Shown here: piece by piece, positions 34,050-41,961 of the stretch | How the letters are laid out: each line of letters opens with the position of its first letter | Position numbering within the stretch: the first letter of the stretch is position 1 | The notes under the pieces: generated by a model | Database searches by the model: none | Seen by the model: the letters and a program-made list of their open reading frames with translations, nothing else | Told to the model about the DNA's origin: nothing | Translations under genes and position numbers: made by a program | DNA from: JBLHZY01 sp047631555 | GTDB taxonomy: Bacteria > Pseudomonadota > Alphaproteobacteria > Rhodobacterales > Rhodobacteraceae | NCBI GenBank assembly: GCA_047631555.1 | Contig: JBLHZY010000002.1 | Coordinates: 186,001 to 250,000, forward strand | Direction of reading: 5' to 3' | DNA: 64,000 nucleotides

Positions 34050-36155
34050 GTGCGGCGCAAATTTCTACCTAAAGTTTTCGCTCTGTTAACGGCTGCGGCA
34101 GGTTCGCTGGCCGGGTCTTTGCATGCCCAAGAAATCGGCCCATTTGCGGGCTACAGCACTTACGGTACGCCCGGCCTGATCGATATGCCTTCTGCGCTGG
34201 GGCGCCCGGATAGCGAGCTTGGGTTTACCTCAAGCCATTTCGTGAAACAGTCGCGCAACACGCTTAGTTTTCAGATCACACCGCGCCTGACTGGCAGCTT
34301 TCGCTATGCGCTATTGTATGATGTGCGGTCCGCGGGCGGCGGCGCGGTGAATGATTTCATTTTTGATCGCAGCTTTTCGCTTCAATATCTTCTGGCTGAC
34401 GAGGGTGTTTATCGGCCGGCCATCGCAATCGGGTTGAATGATTTTCTTGGTACCGGGATCTATTCATCGGAATACCTGGTCGCGACCAAGCGCGTTGGGC
34501 AAAGCTTGCGGTTTACTGGCGGGATTGGTTGGGGCCGACTGGGCGGTGTTGGCGGCTTTGATAACCCCCTTGGCGTGATCTCTAATCACTTTTCAACCCG
34601 CCCTGGTATTGGCGGCGCCGCGGCTGGAAAAATCCAAGCGGGAAACTGGTTTCGCGGCGATGCAGCGCTTTTTGGCGGGGTGGAATGGCAAGCAACGGAC
34701 AAGCTAACCTTGTTGGTCGAATATTCGTCGGACGCCTATCCAAGCGAAAGCCCTTCAGCATTTCAGCGCAAATCGCCGTTTAATTTCGGGGTGAAATATC
34801 AGGCGCGGCCTGGCGTTGTGATCGGGGCGCAGTATCTTTACGGCGCGCAATTCGGGGCCTTTGTGAGCCTCACGTTTAACCCAAGGAAACCGCCTGCATA
34901 TGGCGGGCTTGATAAGGCGCCTCCCTCTGTAGTGCCACGTCAAAGCCAGCGGTTCTCTCAACAAACCGGGGATGTAGACTCTCGGGCAAATGGCGCATTG
35001 GCGCGGGCAGGGGTGCGCCTTCACGGGCTTCGCGTTTCGGGGCGCACGGCGCGGATCGAGATTGAGAATGAGACGTTTGGCGCTTCGGCCCAAGCGGTCG
35101 GTCGCACGGCGCGCGCGTTAAGCGGCGTCTTGCCCCCTGAGGTCGAGGTGCTTGAAATTGTTATGGTTTCTTCTGGCATTGCCGGGTCGCAGATTACCCT
35201 TCAGCGCAGTGATATTGAAGAGCTTGAGCATGAGCTTGATAATTCATGGCAAAGCTTTACCCGGGCGCAAATTTCAAACGCACCACCCTTGCAGCCGAGG
35301 GGCGCCCGCTATCCCGCCTTTGATTGGGCGGTAAAACCTTACCTTTCGCCAAGCCTGTTTGATCCTGATCAGCCTGTGCGCGCGGACTTGGGGCTTGAGT
35401 TGAGCGCAAAATATGAACCCGCGCCGGGCTTTGTTTTCTCGGGCATCTTGCGCCAAAAAGCGATTGGAAACCTCAATCAATCGACGCGGCCTTCTACATC
35501 GGTGCTTCCGCATGTTCGATCCGATTTCAACATCTATGAGAAGCAGGGAAATCCGGCCCTTACCGAGCTAACAGGCGCATATTATTTTACCCCTTCCGCA
35601 CAGACCTATGGACGGGTCACAGCCGGATATCTTGAGCCAATGTTTGGCGGCGTCTCTGCTGAGCTGCTTTGGAAGCCGGTAAACAGCCGCTTTGCTCTTG
35701 GCGCCGAAATCAGTGTTGTGCGTCAGCGCGATTTTGATCAGCTCTTTGGATTTCGCGATTATGGCGTCACTACAGGGCATATCTCGGCGTATTGGGATAT
35801 GGGTAAGGGCTATCATTCCCAGCTCGATGTTGGGCGCTATTTGGCCGGCGATTGGGGCGCGACATTTGCGCTTGATCGAGAGTTCAAGAATGGCTGGAAA
35901 GTTGGCGGGTTTGTCACCCTGACGAATGTTTCTTTCTCAGATTTTGGTGAGGGCTCGTTTGATAAGGGGCTGCGCTTTACGGTTCCGATTGATTGGCTCT
36001 CGGGCAATCCAACTCAGGACAAATTTACCACTGTCATCCGCCCGGTTACGCGCGATGGCGGGGCGAAGTTGAATGTCTCAGGGCGGCTATATGAAAAGGT
36101 GCGCCCGATGCATGAGCAGGGCCTGCGCGATTCATGGGGGCGGTTCTGGCGATGA
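34050..36155 (+). CDS. yjbH: YjbH-family outer membrane exopolysaccharide protein
   Basis: The 701-residue product starts at GTG and has a signal peptide (FALLTAAAGSLAGSLHAQE). The opening FAGYSTYGTPGLIDMPSA and the many short amphipathic strands ending in aromatic residues fit the YjbH family (E. coli YjbH/GfcD), beta-barrel proteins needed for some exopolysaccharides. A predicted second barrel-like half (about 430-690) follows a soluble middle section. It overlaps yjbF by ATGA. The molecular role is not known. Confidence 0.85.
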   Translation: MRRKFLPKVFALLTAAAGSLAGSLHAQEIGPFAGYSTYGTPGLIDMPSALGRPDSELGFTSSHFVKQSRNTLSFQITPRLTGSFRYALLYDVRSAGGGAVNDFIFDRSFSLQYLLADEGVYRPAIAIGLNDFLGTGIYSSEYLVATKRVGQSLRFTGGIGWGRLGGVGGFDNPLGVISNHFSTRPGIGGAAAGKIQAGNWFRGDAALFGGVEWQATDKLTLLVEYSSDAYPSESPSAFQRKSPFNFGVKYQARPGVVIGAQYLYGAQFGAFVSLTFNPRKPPAYGGLDKAPPSVVPRQSQRFSQQTGDVDSRANGALARAGVRLHGLRVSGRTARIEIENETFGASAQAVGRTARALSGVLPPEVEVLEIVMVSSGIAGSQITLQRSDIEELEHELDNSWQSFTRAQISNAPPLQPRGARYPAFDWAVKPYLSPSLFDPDQPVRADLGLELSAKYEPAPGFVFSGILRQKAIGNLNQSTRPSTSVLPHVRSDFNIYEKQGNPALTELTGAYYFTPSAQTYGRVTAGYLEPMFGGVSAELLWKPVNSRFALGAEISVVRQRDFDQLFGFRDYGVTTGHISAYWDMGKGYHSQLDVGRYLAGDWGATFALDREFKNGWKVGGFVTLTNVSFSDFGEGSFDKGLRFTVPIDWLSGNPTQDKFTTVIRPVTRDGGAKLNVSGRLYEKVRPMHEQGLRDSWGRFWR

Positions 36156-36754
36156 AACGTTTGATGCTTTTGGTGGCGATCTTTGTTGCTGCCTGTTCGC
36201 CTCCTGGCCCCGAGGATATGCCGGATTTGCGCGGCTCAATAACGCCTGCGCAATTGGCGCAAGTCAAAGAGCCGCTGCTATTGGCGGAGCTGCCCAATAT
36301 CGGCGTCGCAGCAACGCTGGTTGCGCGCGGGCGCAATGGAGACGTGGCGACCTGGGAAACAGCAGATCGGGTTTCAATCGCCTTTCGGCAGGGCGTTCTG
36401 AGCGGAACTCGCGGGCTTGGTGATGATCTGATGCAGGCAGATGTGAGCGGAACGCTCGCAATGCTCGCTTCGGGAAAACCCAACGTTTTCTACCCGCGCA
36501 TTCACAGCTATCTCGATGGCGAATATCAGACGGCTTTTCGCAGCTTTCAGTGTTCGAAAATATCCCAAAGCGCTCAGACAATCGAACTTGCCTCTGAGCG
36601 AATGTCGGTAAAACGGATTGAGGAAGCCTGCTTTTCACCGGGCCTTGAGATCACCAACACATACTGGCGCGGCGCCGACGGAACCATGTGGAAATCCCGC
36701 CAATGGGTAAGCGCACGGGTTGGCTATCTTAGCGCCGAACGATTGGTGAAGTAG
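36152..36754 (+). CDS. yjbF: YjbF-family lipoprotein
   Basis: The 200-residue product has a lipoprotein signal, MKRLMLLVAIFVAAC, with the lipidated Cys at residue 15. The remainder (KEPLLLAELPNIGVAATLV, ATWETADRVSIAF, GVLSGTRGLGDDLMQ) is recognisable as the YjbF/GfcB family that accompanies YjbH. The ATG overlaps the yjbH stop; an in-frame ATG six codons upstream would spoil the lipobox spacing. Other members of the E. coli operon (YjbG/GfcC) are absent here. Confidence 0.85.
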   Translation: MKRLMLLVAIFVAACSPPGPEDMPDLRGSITPAQLAQVKEPLLLAELPNIGVAATLVARGRNGDVATWETADRVSIAFRQGVLSGTRGLGDDLMQADVSGTLAMLASGKPNVFYPRIHSYLDGEYQTAFRSFQCSKISQSAQTIELASERMSVKRIEEACFSPGLEITNTYWRGADGTMWKSRQWVSARVGYLSAERLVK

Positions 36755-36782
36755 GCGAGGTTTGCGGGAGCAAAAGTAGAAG

Positions 36783-37748
36783 TCACTGCAAGAGAATGTG
36801 GGGATCATCTACAAATTTCTGTAACCACTGAAACTTATGCGCACGATTTGGGCTAAAGGCTGATTGATCCCCTAGATTAGACCAAGTCTTCAGCGCGCTG
36901 AATTTCTGAAACCAAGAGAAAACTTGATCGGCGGTATCGGTATCCGCATATCCGGCGCGAAACGCACGCGGTGCCGGGTTAAGACCGGCCGCGCCATCAA
37001 GATGGGTGCGGTCCCAGCTTATTACAAAATCAAACAGGAAGGATATTATGTCCCGCAGGGCTGTATCGTCTTTGGAATTTTCAAAATCAATTCCATAGGT
37101 TGCGCCGTTGTTTTTGAAAACAAGGTTCCCCAAATGAAAATCCCGATGCGTGACGCAATTGCGAGAAGGTAGGCCATGGGCTTTCTCGGCGAGGTTCTCT
37201 AGCTGAGTAAAGTGTTTTTTGAACAAGACTTTCTCAGGAATGATCAGGGCACCTTGCTCACCTTTCAGCAGTTTTTTCCGCAGCCAATTTAGATGAGGGG
37301 TCGGATCAAACACAGTGGCCTGTGACGTAGGCGCCTGGAAGTCTGCGATCCATCGCCCGGCTTTTTCCATATAGGGTGCGGCTTCAGATATGTTTGATAA
37401 TCTTGGAAGCAGGCTTTTCAAAGAGCTTCCCTTACAGTCTTCCATAAAGAGTGCGCATTCCTGCTCCAAAAACGCATATGGAACAGGCGTGGAAAACTGA
37501 ACATCCCCAAGTAATTTTTGGGCCTCTATCAGTTTTTCATATTGGTTTTTTAATTTCCTGCGTCCCGAAAGATCACGGGCGCCGAGCTTGCAAATGTAGC
37601 TTTTGTTTTCACCTTTCACTTTACAGCGAAAGACCCAAGTGTCGTAGCTTTTATGGACGGATTTGAGGGGAATTAGGTTAAACTTCGTGCCCGGTTGAAA
37701 CGTTTTGAGAGCTTGCTCTGCAAATTTTTCAGCGTCTTCGACATTCAT
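36783..37748 (-). CDS. Aminoglycoside phosphotransferase/choline kinase-like protein
   Basis: The 321-residue protein has the APH/ChoK kinase catalytic core: Brenner-type motif THRDFHLGNLVF (about 195-206) and metal-binding GIDFENS (about 217-223), with an N-terminal Lys in YICKLGARD. Such proteins phosphorylate small alcohols, sugars or antibiotics; the substrate is unknown and resistance should not be assumed. The gene is visibly more AT-rich than its neighbours and lies directly next to the 3' end of tRNA-Leu, hinting at acquisition. The ATG at 37748 is used; a GTG one codon upstream is possible. Confidence 0.78.
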   Translation of the reverse strand: MNVEDAEKFAEQALKTFQPGTKFNLIPLKSVHKSYDTWVFRCKVKGENKSYICKLGARDLSGRRKLKNQYEKLIEAQKLLGDVQFSTPVPYAFLEQECALFMEDCKGSSLKSLLPRLSNISEAAPYMEKAGRWIADFQAPTSQATVFDPTPHLNWLRKKLLKGEQGALIIPEKVLFKKHFTQLENLAEKAHGLPSRNCVTHRDFHLGNLVFKNNGATYGIDFENSKDDTALRDIISFLFDFVISWDRTHLDGAAGLNPAPRAFRAGYADTDTADQVFSWFQKFSALKTWSNLGDQSAFSPNRAHKFQWLQKFVDDPHILLQ

Positions 37749-37794
37749 CACGAGCCAATCTCTGCGCGGTAAAGTACAGCTATGTCAGTGAGAG

Positions 37795-37880
37795 TGGTGC
37801 CCAGGAGAGGACTCGAACCTCCACATCGTTGCCAATACTAGCACCTGAAGCTAGCGCGTCTACCATTCCGCCACCTGGGC
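37795..37880 (-). tRNA. tRNA-Leu (anticodon CAG)
   Basis: The 86-base transcript begins GCCCAGG and ends CCTGGGCACCA, so the acceptor stem pairs fully and CCA is encoded. The anticodon stem CTAGC/GCTAG encloses TTCAGGT, giving CAG. A long variable arm (about TATTGGCAACGATGTG) marks a class II tRNA, and GGTTCGAGTCC is the T arm. Confidence 0.95.
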
Positions 37881-37900
37881 AGGTGTCGCTGTGAAGCCGC

Positions 37901-37929
37901 GATGTATGCCAGCGCGGGGGTGCTGTCAA
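37901..37929 (-). promoter_or_regulatory. Promoter of tRNA-Leu
   Basis: On the minus strand TTGACA is followed after 17 bases by TACATC. The -10 ends 20 bases before the mature tRNA 5' end. The spacer is GC-rich, which is common for stable RNA promoters under stringent control. Confidence 0.7.
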
Positions 37930-38100
37930 CTGAGTCTGGCGGGATTTGAGGGCGAAACTGGCTTCTCTTTTGGGCTTACTGGCAATACGGCGGCGAAAAC
38001 TGGCTAAATGGCGTTAATTCCGGATGTTTGGGCGGCTTTAGCGGCTTGTTCATTTGATGCCAGTTAGCTAAGGAAAAGGGGAACTGAAGTGGAGATGCAG

Positions 38101-39090
38101 ATGTCTAAACTGGTCACCATCTATGGCGGATCTGGCTTTGTAGGCCGTTATATTGCCCGCCGTATGGCAAAAGCTGGCTGGCGCGTGCGCGTTGCAGTGC
38201 GCCGCCCCAACGAGGCGATGTTCGTTAAGCCTTACGGAACTGTTGGGCAGGTCGAGCCTGTGTTTTGCAATATTCGCGATGACGCCTCTGTGCGCGCAGT
38301 GATGGGCGGAGCGGATGCGGTTGTAAATTGCGTTGGGACATTTGATTCCTCGGGCCGCAACAATTTTGATGCGGTTCAGCATGAGGGCGCTGAGCGGATC
38401 GCGCGGATTGCGGCCGAACAAGGCGTTGGCCAATTGGTTCATCTCTCGGCGCTTGGCGCGGATGCAGAGGCCGAGAGCGCTTATGCTGTGTCCAAGGGCT
38501 TGGGCGAAGCGGGCATTCTGGCCCATTTCCCGAGCGCTATAATCTTGAGGCCGTCGGTCATTTTTGGTCCCGAAGACGGCTTCTTCAATCGCTTTGCTGC
38601 GATGAGCAGTTTTGGCCCAGTTTTGCCGCTTGTTGGCGGCGCGACCCGCTTTCAACCGGTCTACGTTGATGATGTGGCGCAGGCGGCTGTGCTTGGGATC
38701 AAAGGCGAAGCGGCTGGCGGGATTTATGAGCTGGGCGGGCCTGAGGTGGATACGCTTAAAGGCATCGTTTCTCAGATGCTTGAGGTGATCCAGCGCCGCC
38801 GTTTGGTTTTGAACTTGCCGTTCTTTGCGGGCAATATCGTTGCGACGCTTCTGGATGCTGGGGCGGCCATTTCCTTGGGCTTGTTTCCAAATCGCATTCT
38901 TACGCGCGATCAGGTGAAAACGTTGCGCGTTGATAATGTGGTTGCAGAGGGCGCAAAGGGGCTTGCTGATCTTGGGATCAAGCCAACGGCGTTTGAAGCA
39001 GTTGTGCCCGATTACCTCTGGAAATTCCGCCCCTCTGGTCAATATGCGGCGATCAAAAACTCGGCTAAAAATCTGCGCAAGTCTGCCTAA
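38101..39090 (+). CDS. NDUFA9-type NAD(P)-binding protein (complex I accessory-like)
   Basis: The 329-residue protein is an atypical SDR/NmrA-type protein: TIYGGSGFVGRYIARRM is the dinucleotide motif. SAYAVSKGLGEAGIL aligns with the YxxxK region, and the ending VVPDYLWKFRPSGQYA matches the mitochondrial NDUFA9 group. Alphaproteobacterial members are thought to be ancestors of this complex I subunit; a role in assembly or quinone-related metabolism is inference. The ATG at 38101 has GGAG six bases upstream. uppP follows with a TAATG overlap. Confidence 0.85.
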   Translation: MSKLVTIYGGSGFVGRYIARRMAKAGWRVRVAVRRPNEAMFVKPYGTVGQVEPVFCNIRDDASVRAVMGGADAVVNCVGTFDSSGRNNFDAVQHEGAERIARIAAEQGVGQLVHLSALGADAEAESAYAVSKGLGEAGILAHFPSAIILRPSVIFGPEDGFFNRFAAMSSFGPVLPLVGGATRFQPVYVDDVAQAAVLGIKGEAAGGIYELGGPEVDTLKGIVSQMLEVIQRRRLVLNLPFFAGNIVATLLDAGAAISLGLFPNRILTRDQVKTLRVDNVVAEGAKGLADLGIKPTAFEAVVPDYLWKFRPSGQYAAIKNSAKNLRKSA

Positions 39091-39890
39091 TGGCCGATAC
39101 AACGCTGGTTGCTGCAGGGCTTGGGCTGCTTGAAGGATTGACGGAATTTATCCCTGTTTCCTCAACGGGGCACGTCCTGCTTGCCGGGCATTTTTTAGGC
39201 TTTGAAAGCGCCGGTAAAGCGTTTGAAGTCGTTATCCAGCTTGGCGCTATTCTGGCCATTTTGGGCGTCTATGCGCGCAAATTGATCACGACCTTTGCCG
39301 CCGTTGGCCATAGCGCCCATGCGCGCCATTTTATCTATTCCGTATTGCTCGCGTTCTTGCCGGCGGCCTTTATCGGCGTTCTGGCGCATGGCTTTATCAA
39401 GGCTGTTTTGTTTGAGACGCCGACATTGATCGCTGTGATGCTAATCCTCGGCGGGATCGTTTTGATTGTTGTCGATCGTCTGACCCTGAAGCCGCGCTAT
39501 ACGGATGCGGAAAGCTTTCCGATCCCGATGGCGATTGGGATCGGCTTTATTCAGTGTTTGGCAATGATCCCGGGCGTTTCGCGCTCTGGAGCGACGATTG
39601 TTGGGGCGCTGGCTTTGGGCGCGGATAAGCGCTCCGCGGCGGAGTTTTCGTTCTTTTTGTCGATGCCGACGATGGCGGGCGCTTTTGCCTATGATCTGTA
39701 TAAGAACCGGGACGTTTTAGATGCAGCTGCGCTAAACGAGATCGCTATTGGCTTCGTTATGGCCTTTATTGCGGCGTTGATCGTTGTGCGGGGGTTGCTC
39801 GCTTATGTGTCTAAGCATGGCTACGCGCTGTTTGGCTGGTGGCGAATCGTCATTGGAAGCGCTGCGCTTCTCGGTATTTGGGCGCTTTAA
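39090..39890 (+). CDS. uppP: Undecaprenyl-diphosphatase UppP (BacA)
   Basis: UppP recycles undecaprenyl pyrophosphate to the monophosphate carrier used for peptidoglycan and surface polysaccharides. The 266-residue membrane protein has the two active-site motifs GLTEFIPVSSTGH and PGVSRSGATI, with about seven to eight hydrophobic segments. It overlaps the stop of the preceding gene (TAATG). Overproduction is known to give bacitracin resistance in the family. Confidence 0.95.
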   Translation: MADTTLVAAGLGLLEGLTEFIPVSSTGHVLLAGHFLGFESAGKAFEVVIQLGAILAILGVYARKLITTFAAVGHSAHARHFIYSVLLAFLPAAFIGVLAHGFIKAVLFETPTLIAVMLILGGIVLIVVDRLTLKPRYTDAESFPIPMAIGIGFIQCLAMIPGVSRSGATIVGALALGADKRSAAEFSFFLSMPTMAGAFAYDLYKNRDVLDAAALNEIAIGFVMAFIAALIVVRGLLAYVSKHGYALFGWWRIVIGSAALLGIWAL

Positions 39891-39945
39891 TCGACAATAG
39901 GTCAATATCACTGATATAAAATCAGCCGAGAAGCCTGCGATTTCG

Positions 39946-39974
39946 CTATTCCATCACCGAAATTGATGGAATAG
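39946..39974. promoter_or_regulatory. Long inverted repeat upstream of gltD
   Basis: CTATTCCATCA and its exact complement TGATGGAATAG (11 bases each) are separated by 7 bases, ending about 75 bases before the gltD ATG. A smaller hairpin CTGAT/ATCAG lies just before it at 39911-39925. With no T-run it looks like an operator for a dimeric regulator or an RNA hairpin rather than the uppP terminator. Confidence 0.5.
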
Positions 39975-40049
39975 GTCATAAATACTGCCTTTTCATTTCC
40001 CGTCGCCGTGATAAAAGCGCGGACGATAGATTTGTTGGGAGATTCAGAC

Positions 40050-41483
40050 ATGGCAAAAGAGCCAATGCTCAAATTCGTGACCGTTGGTCGGGACATGCCT
40101 GAGAAGCGTGCGCCTGATTTGCGCAATCGTGACTATGATGAAATCTATTCTGAATACGCCAAGGTAAAGGCCGAAGAGCAAGCGAGCCGGTGTTCGCAAT
40201 GCGGTGTGCCTTATTGCCAGACCCATTGCCCGCTTCACAACAACATCCCCGATTGGCTGCGCCTAACAGCAACCGGCCGCTTGAAAGAAGCCTATGAGCT
40301 AAGCCAAGCGACTAATACCTTTCCGGAGATTTGCGGCCGCATCTGCCCACAGGACCGCCTGTGCGAAGGCAATTGCGTGATAGAGCAATCCGGCCACGGC
40401 ACGGTTACGATTGGCGCGATTGAGAAATACATCACCGATACAGCCTGGGAAAATGATTGGGTTCAGCCTGTCAAACCATCTGCTGAGTTGGAGCAGTCCG
40501 TAGGTATTATTGGAGCCGGGCCGGGCGGCCTCGCGGCGGCCGAACGTCTGCGCCACGCGGGCATTCAGGTTACTGTATATGATCGCTATGACCGCGCGGG
40601 CGGTTTGCTGACCTATGGCATCCCGAGCTTCAAGCTTGAAAAAGATGTGGTTATGCGCCGCATCACTTTGCTTGAGCAATCGGGCGTTGAATTTGTGCTG
40701 AATTGCGATGTGGGCGACGACATTTCCTTTGATGCGATCCGTGGCAAACATGATGCGGTTTTGATTGCGACAGGCGTTTACAAAACCCGCGATCTTCAGG
40801 GGCCGGGTTCCGGCTCTGAGGGGATTGTGCGCGCGATCGACTATCTCACCGCGTCAAACAAGGTTTCTTTTGGCGATACGGTCGAAGAATTTGAAAGCGG
40901 CGAGCTGAATGCAGCTGGCAAAAAAGTCGTCGTGATCGGCGGCGGCGATACCGCAATGGATTGCGTTCGCACAGCCATTCGCCAAGGCGCCGAGAGCGTT
41001 AAATGCCTCTATCGCCGGGACCGAGCAAATATGCCGGGCTCGCAGCGCGAAGTTCAAAATGCCGAAGAAGAAGGCGTTGAGTTTGTTTGGCTTGCAGCGC
41101 CCAAAGGCTTTGCCGGCGATCCGGTAACGGGCGTTATGGTTCAGCAGATGCGTCTTGGTGCGCCTGATGTCACGGGCCGGCGCGCGCCAGAAGTCATTGA
41201 GGGCGCGGATTACGTTGAGGAGTCTACCCTCGTTATCAAGGCGCTTGGTTTTGAGCCGGAAGACCTCAAAACGCTGTGGAACCAGCCCGAGCTTGAAGTG
41301 ACCCGCTGGGGCACTGTCATGGCCGATTTCACGACCCATGCGACGAACCTGCCCGGCGTTTATGCCTGCGGCGATATTCAACGCGGCGCGAGCCTTGTTG
41401 TTTGGGCAATTCGGGATGGGCGCGAAGCGGCGGATGCGATGCTTGAGTATATTGAGCAAACTTGCGCTATCGCGGCTGAATAA
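40050..41483 (+). CDS. gltD: Glutamate synthase (NADPH) small subunit
   Basis: GltD carries NADPH electrons to the large subunit for making two glutamates from glutamine and 2-oxoglutarate. The 477-residue product has the N-terminal iron-sulfur ligands CSQCGVPYCQTHCP and CGRICPQDRLCEGNC, an FAD site GAGPGGLAAAERL (about 153) and an NADPH site GGGDTAMDC (about 296). The ATG at 40050 follows GGGAG. The order is gltD then gltB, with a broken GFA gene between. Confidence 0.96.
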   Translation: MAKEPMLKFVTVGRDMPEKRAPDLRNRDYDEIYSEYAKVKAEEQASRCSQCGVPYCQTHCPLHNNIPDWLRLTATGRLKEAYELSQATNTFPEICGRICPQDRLCEGNCVIEQSGHGTVTIGAIEKYITDTAWENDWVQPVKPSAELEQSVGIIGAGPGGLAAAERLRHAGIQVTVYDRYDRAGGLLTYGIPSFKLEKDVVMRRITLLEQSGVEFVLNCDVGDDISFDAIRGKHDAVLIATGVYKTRDLQGPGSGSEGIVRAIDYLTASNKVSFGDTVEEFESGELNAAGKKVVVIGGGDTAMDCVRTAIRQGAESVKCLYRRDRANMPGSQREVQNAEEEGVEFVWLAAPKGFAGDPVTGVMVQQMRLGAPDVTGRRAPEVIEGADYVEESTLVIKALGFEPEDLKTLWNQPELEVTRWGTVMADFTTHATNLPGVYACGDIQRGASLVVWAIRDGREAADAMLEYIEQTCAIAAE

Positions 41484-41517
41484 GGGTGACGGTCCGTTTC
41501 TGCTCAGGAGGCAAGTG

Positions 41518-41959
41518 ATGACTGAGGCGCGTTCAGGACAATGCTTATGTGGCGCTGTGCGTTTCGCAGCGGCAAAGCTTGGCGGGTTTGGTGTTTGTCA
41601 TTGCAAAATGTGCCAGCAATGGACGGGTGGACCTTTGCTCGGCGTGACCGTGCCGCAGGATGCGATGCAGATTGAAGACACGGCGCATGTGGTCACGCGG
41701 CGCACCTCTGATTGGGCCTCGCGTAGCCACTGCGGGACATGCGGATCGCCGCTTTGGTATCGCTATGACAAAGGGCGTCGCGGGCGCCGGGAATTACGAA
41801 GTGCCGATTGGCCTGCTGGATGATGCAAACGGGCTGACGCTGGCAAAAGAGATTTTCATCGACGACAAGCCTGACAGCTTTGAATTCGCCGGTGAGCATA
41901 AACGAATGACCAAGGCCGAGCTGATGGAAGCCATCGCCTCTCGCCCGGAAGGAGCCTGA
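41518..41959 (+). pseudogene. GFA-family (glutathione-dependent formaldehyde-activating enzyme-like) gene with frameshift
   Basis: The first frame reads MTEARSGQCLCGAVRF, CHCKMCQQW and HCGTCGSPLWYRYDKG, the complete zinc-ligand set of GFA/CENP-V-type proteins. After the GGG at 41773-41775 the frame gives a spurious end at 41823. Dropping one G continues as GVAGAGNYEVPIGLLDD and runs to 41959, giving a normal product of about 146 residues. So one extra base breaks the gene. GAGG precedes the ATG. The gene lies 2 bases before gltB. A sequencing error is possible; the truncated 101-residue form keeps the Cys residues. Confidence 0.75.
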
Positions 41960-41961
41960 CT

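Noticed and set aside
36783..37748. Aminoglycoside resistance gene
   Set aside because: Only the generic APH/choline kinase core is visible; nothing ties it to antibiotics.
41761..41780. Programmed frameshifting at AAAGGGC in the GFA gene
   Set aside because: The zero frame is AAA GGG C, not the X XXY YYZ slippery register, and the shift needed is +1; a simple extra base is more likely.
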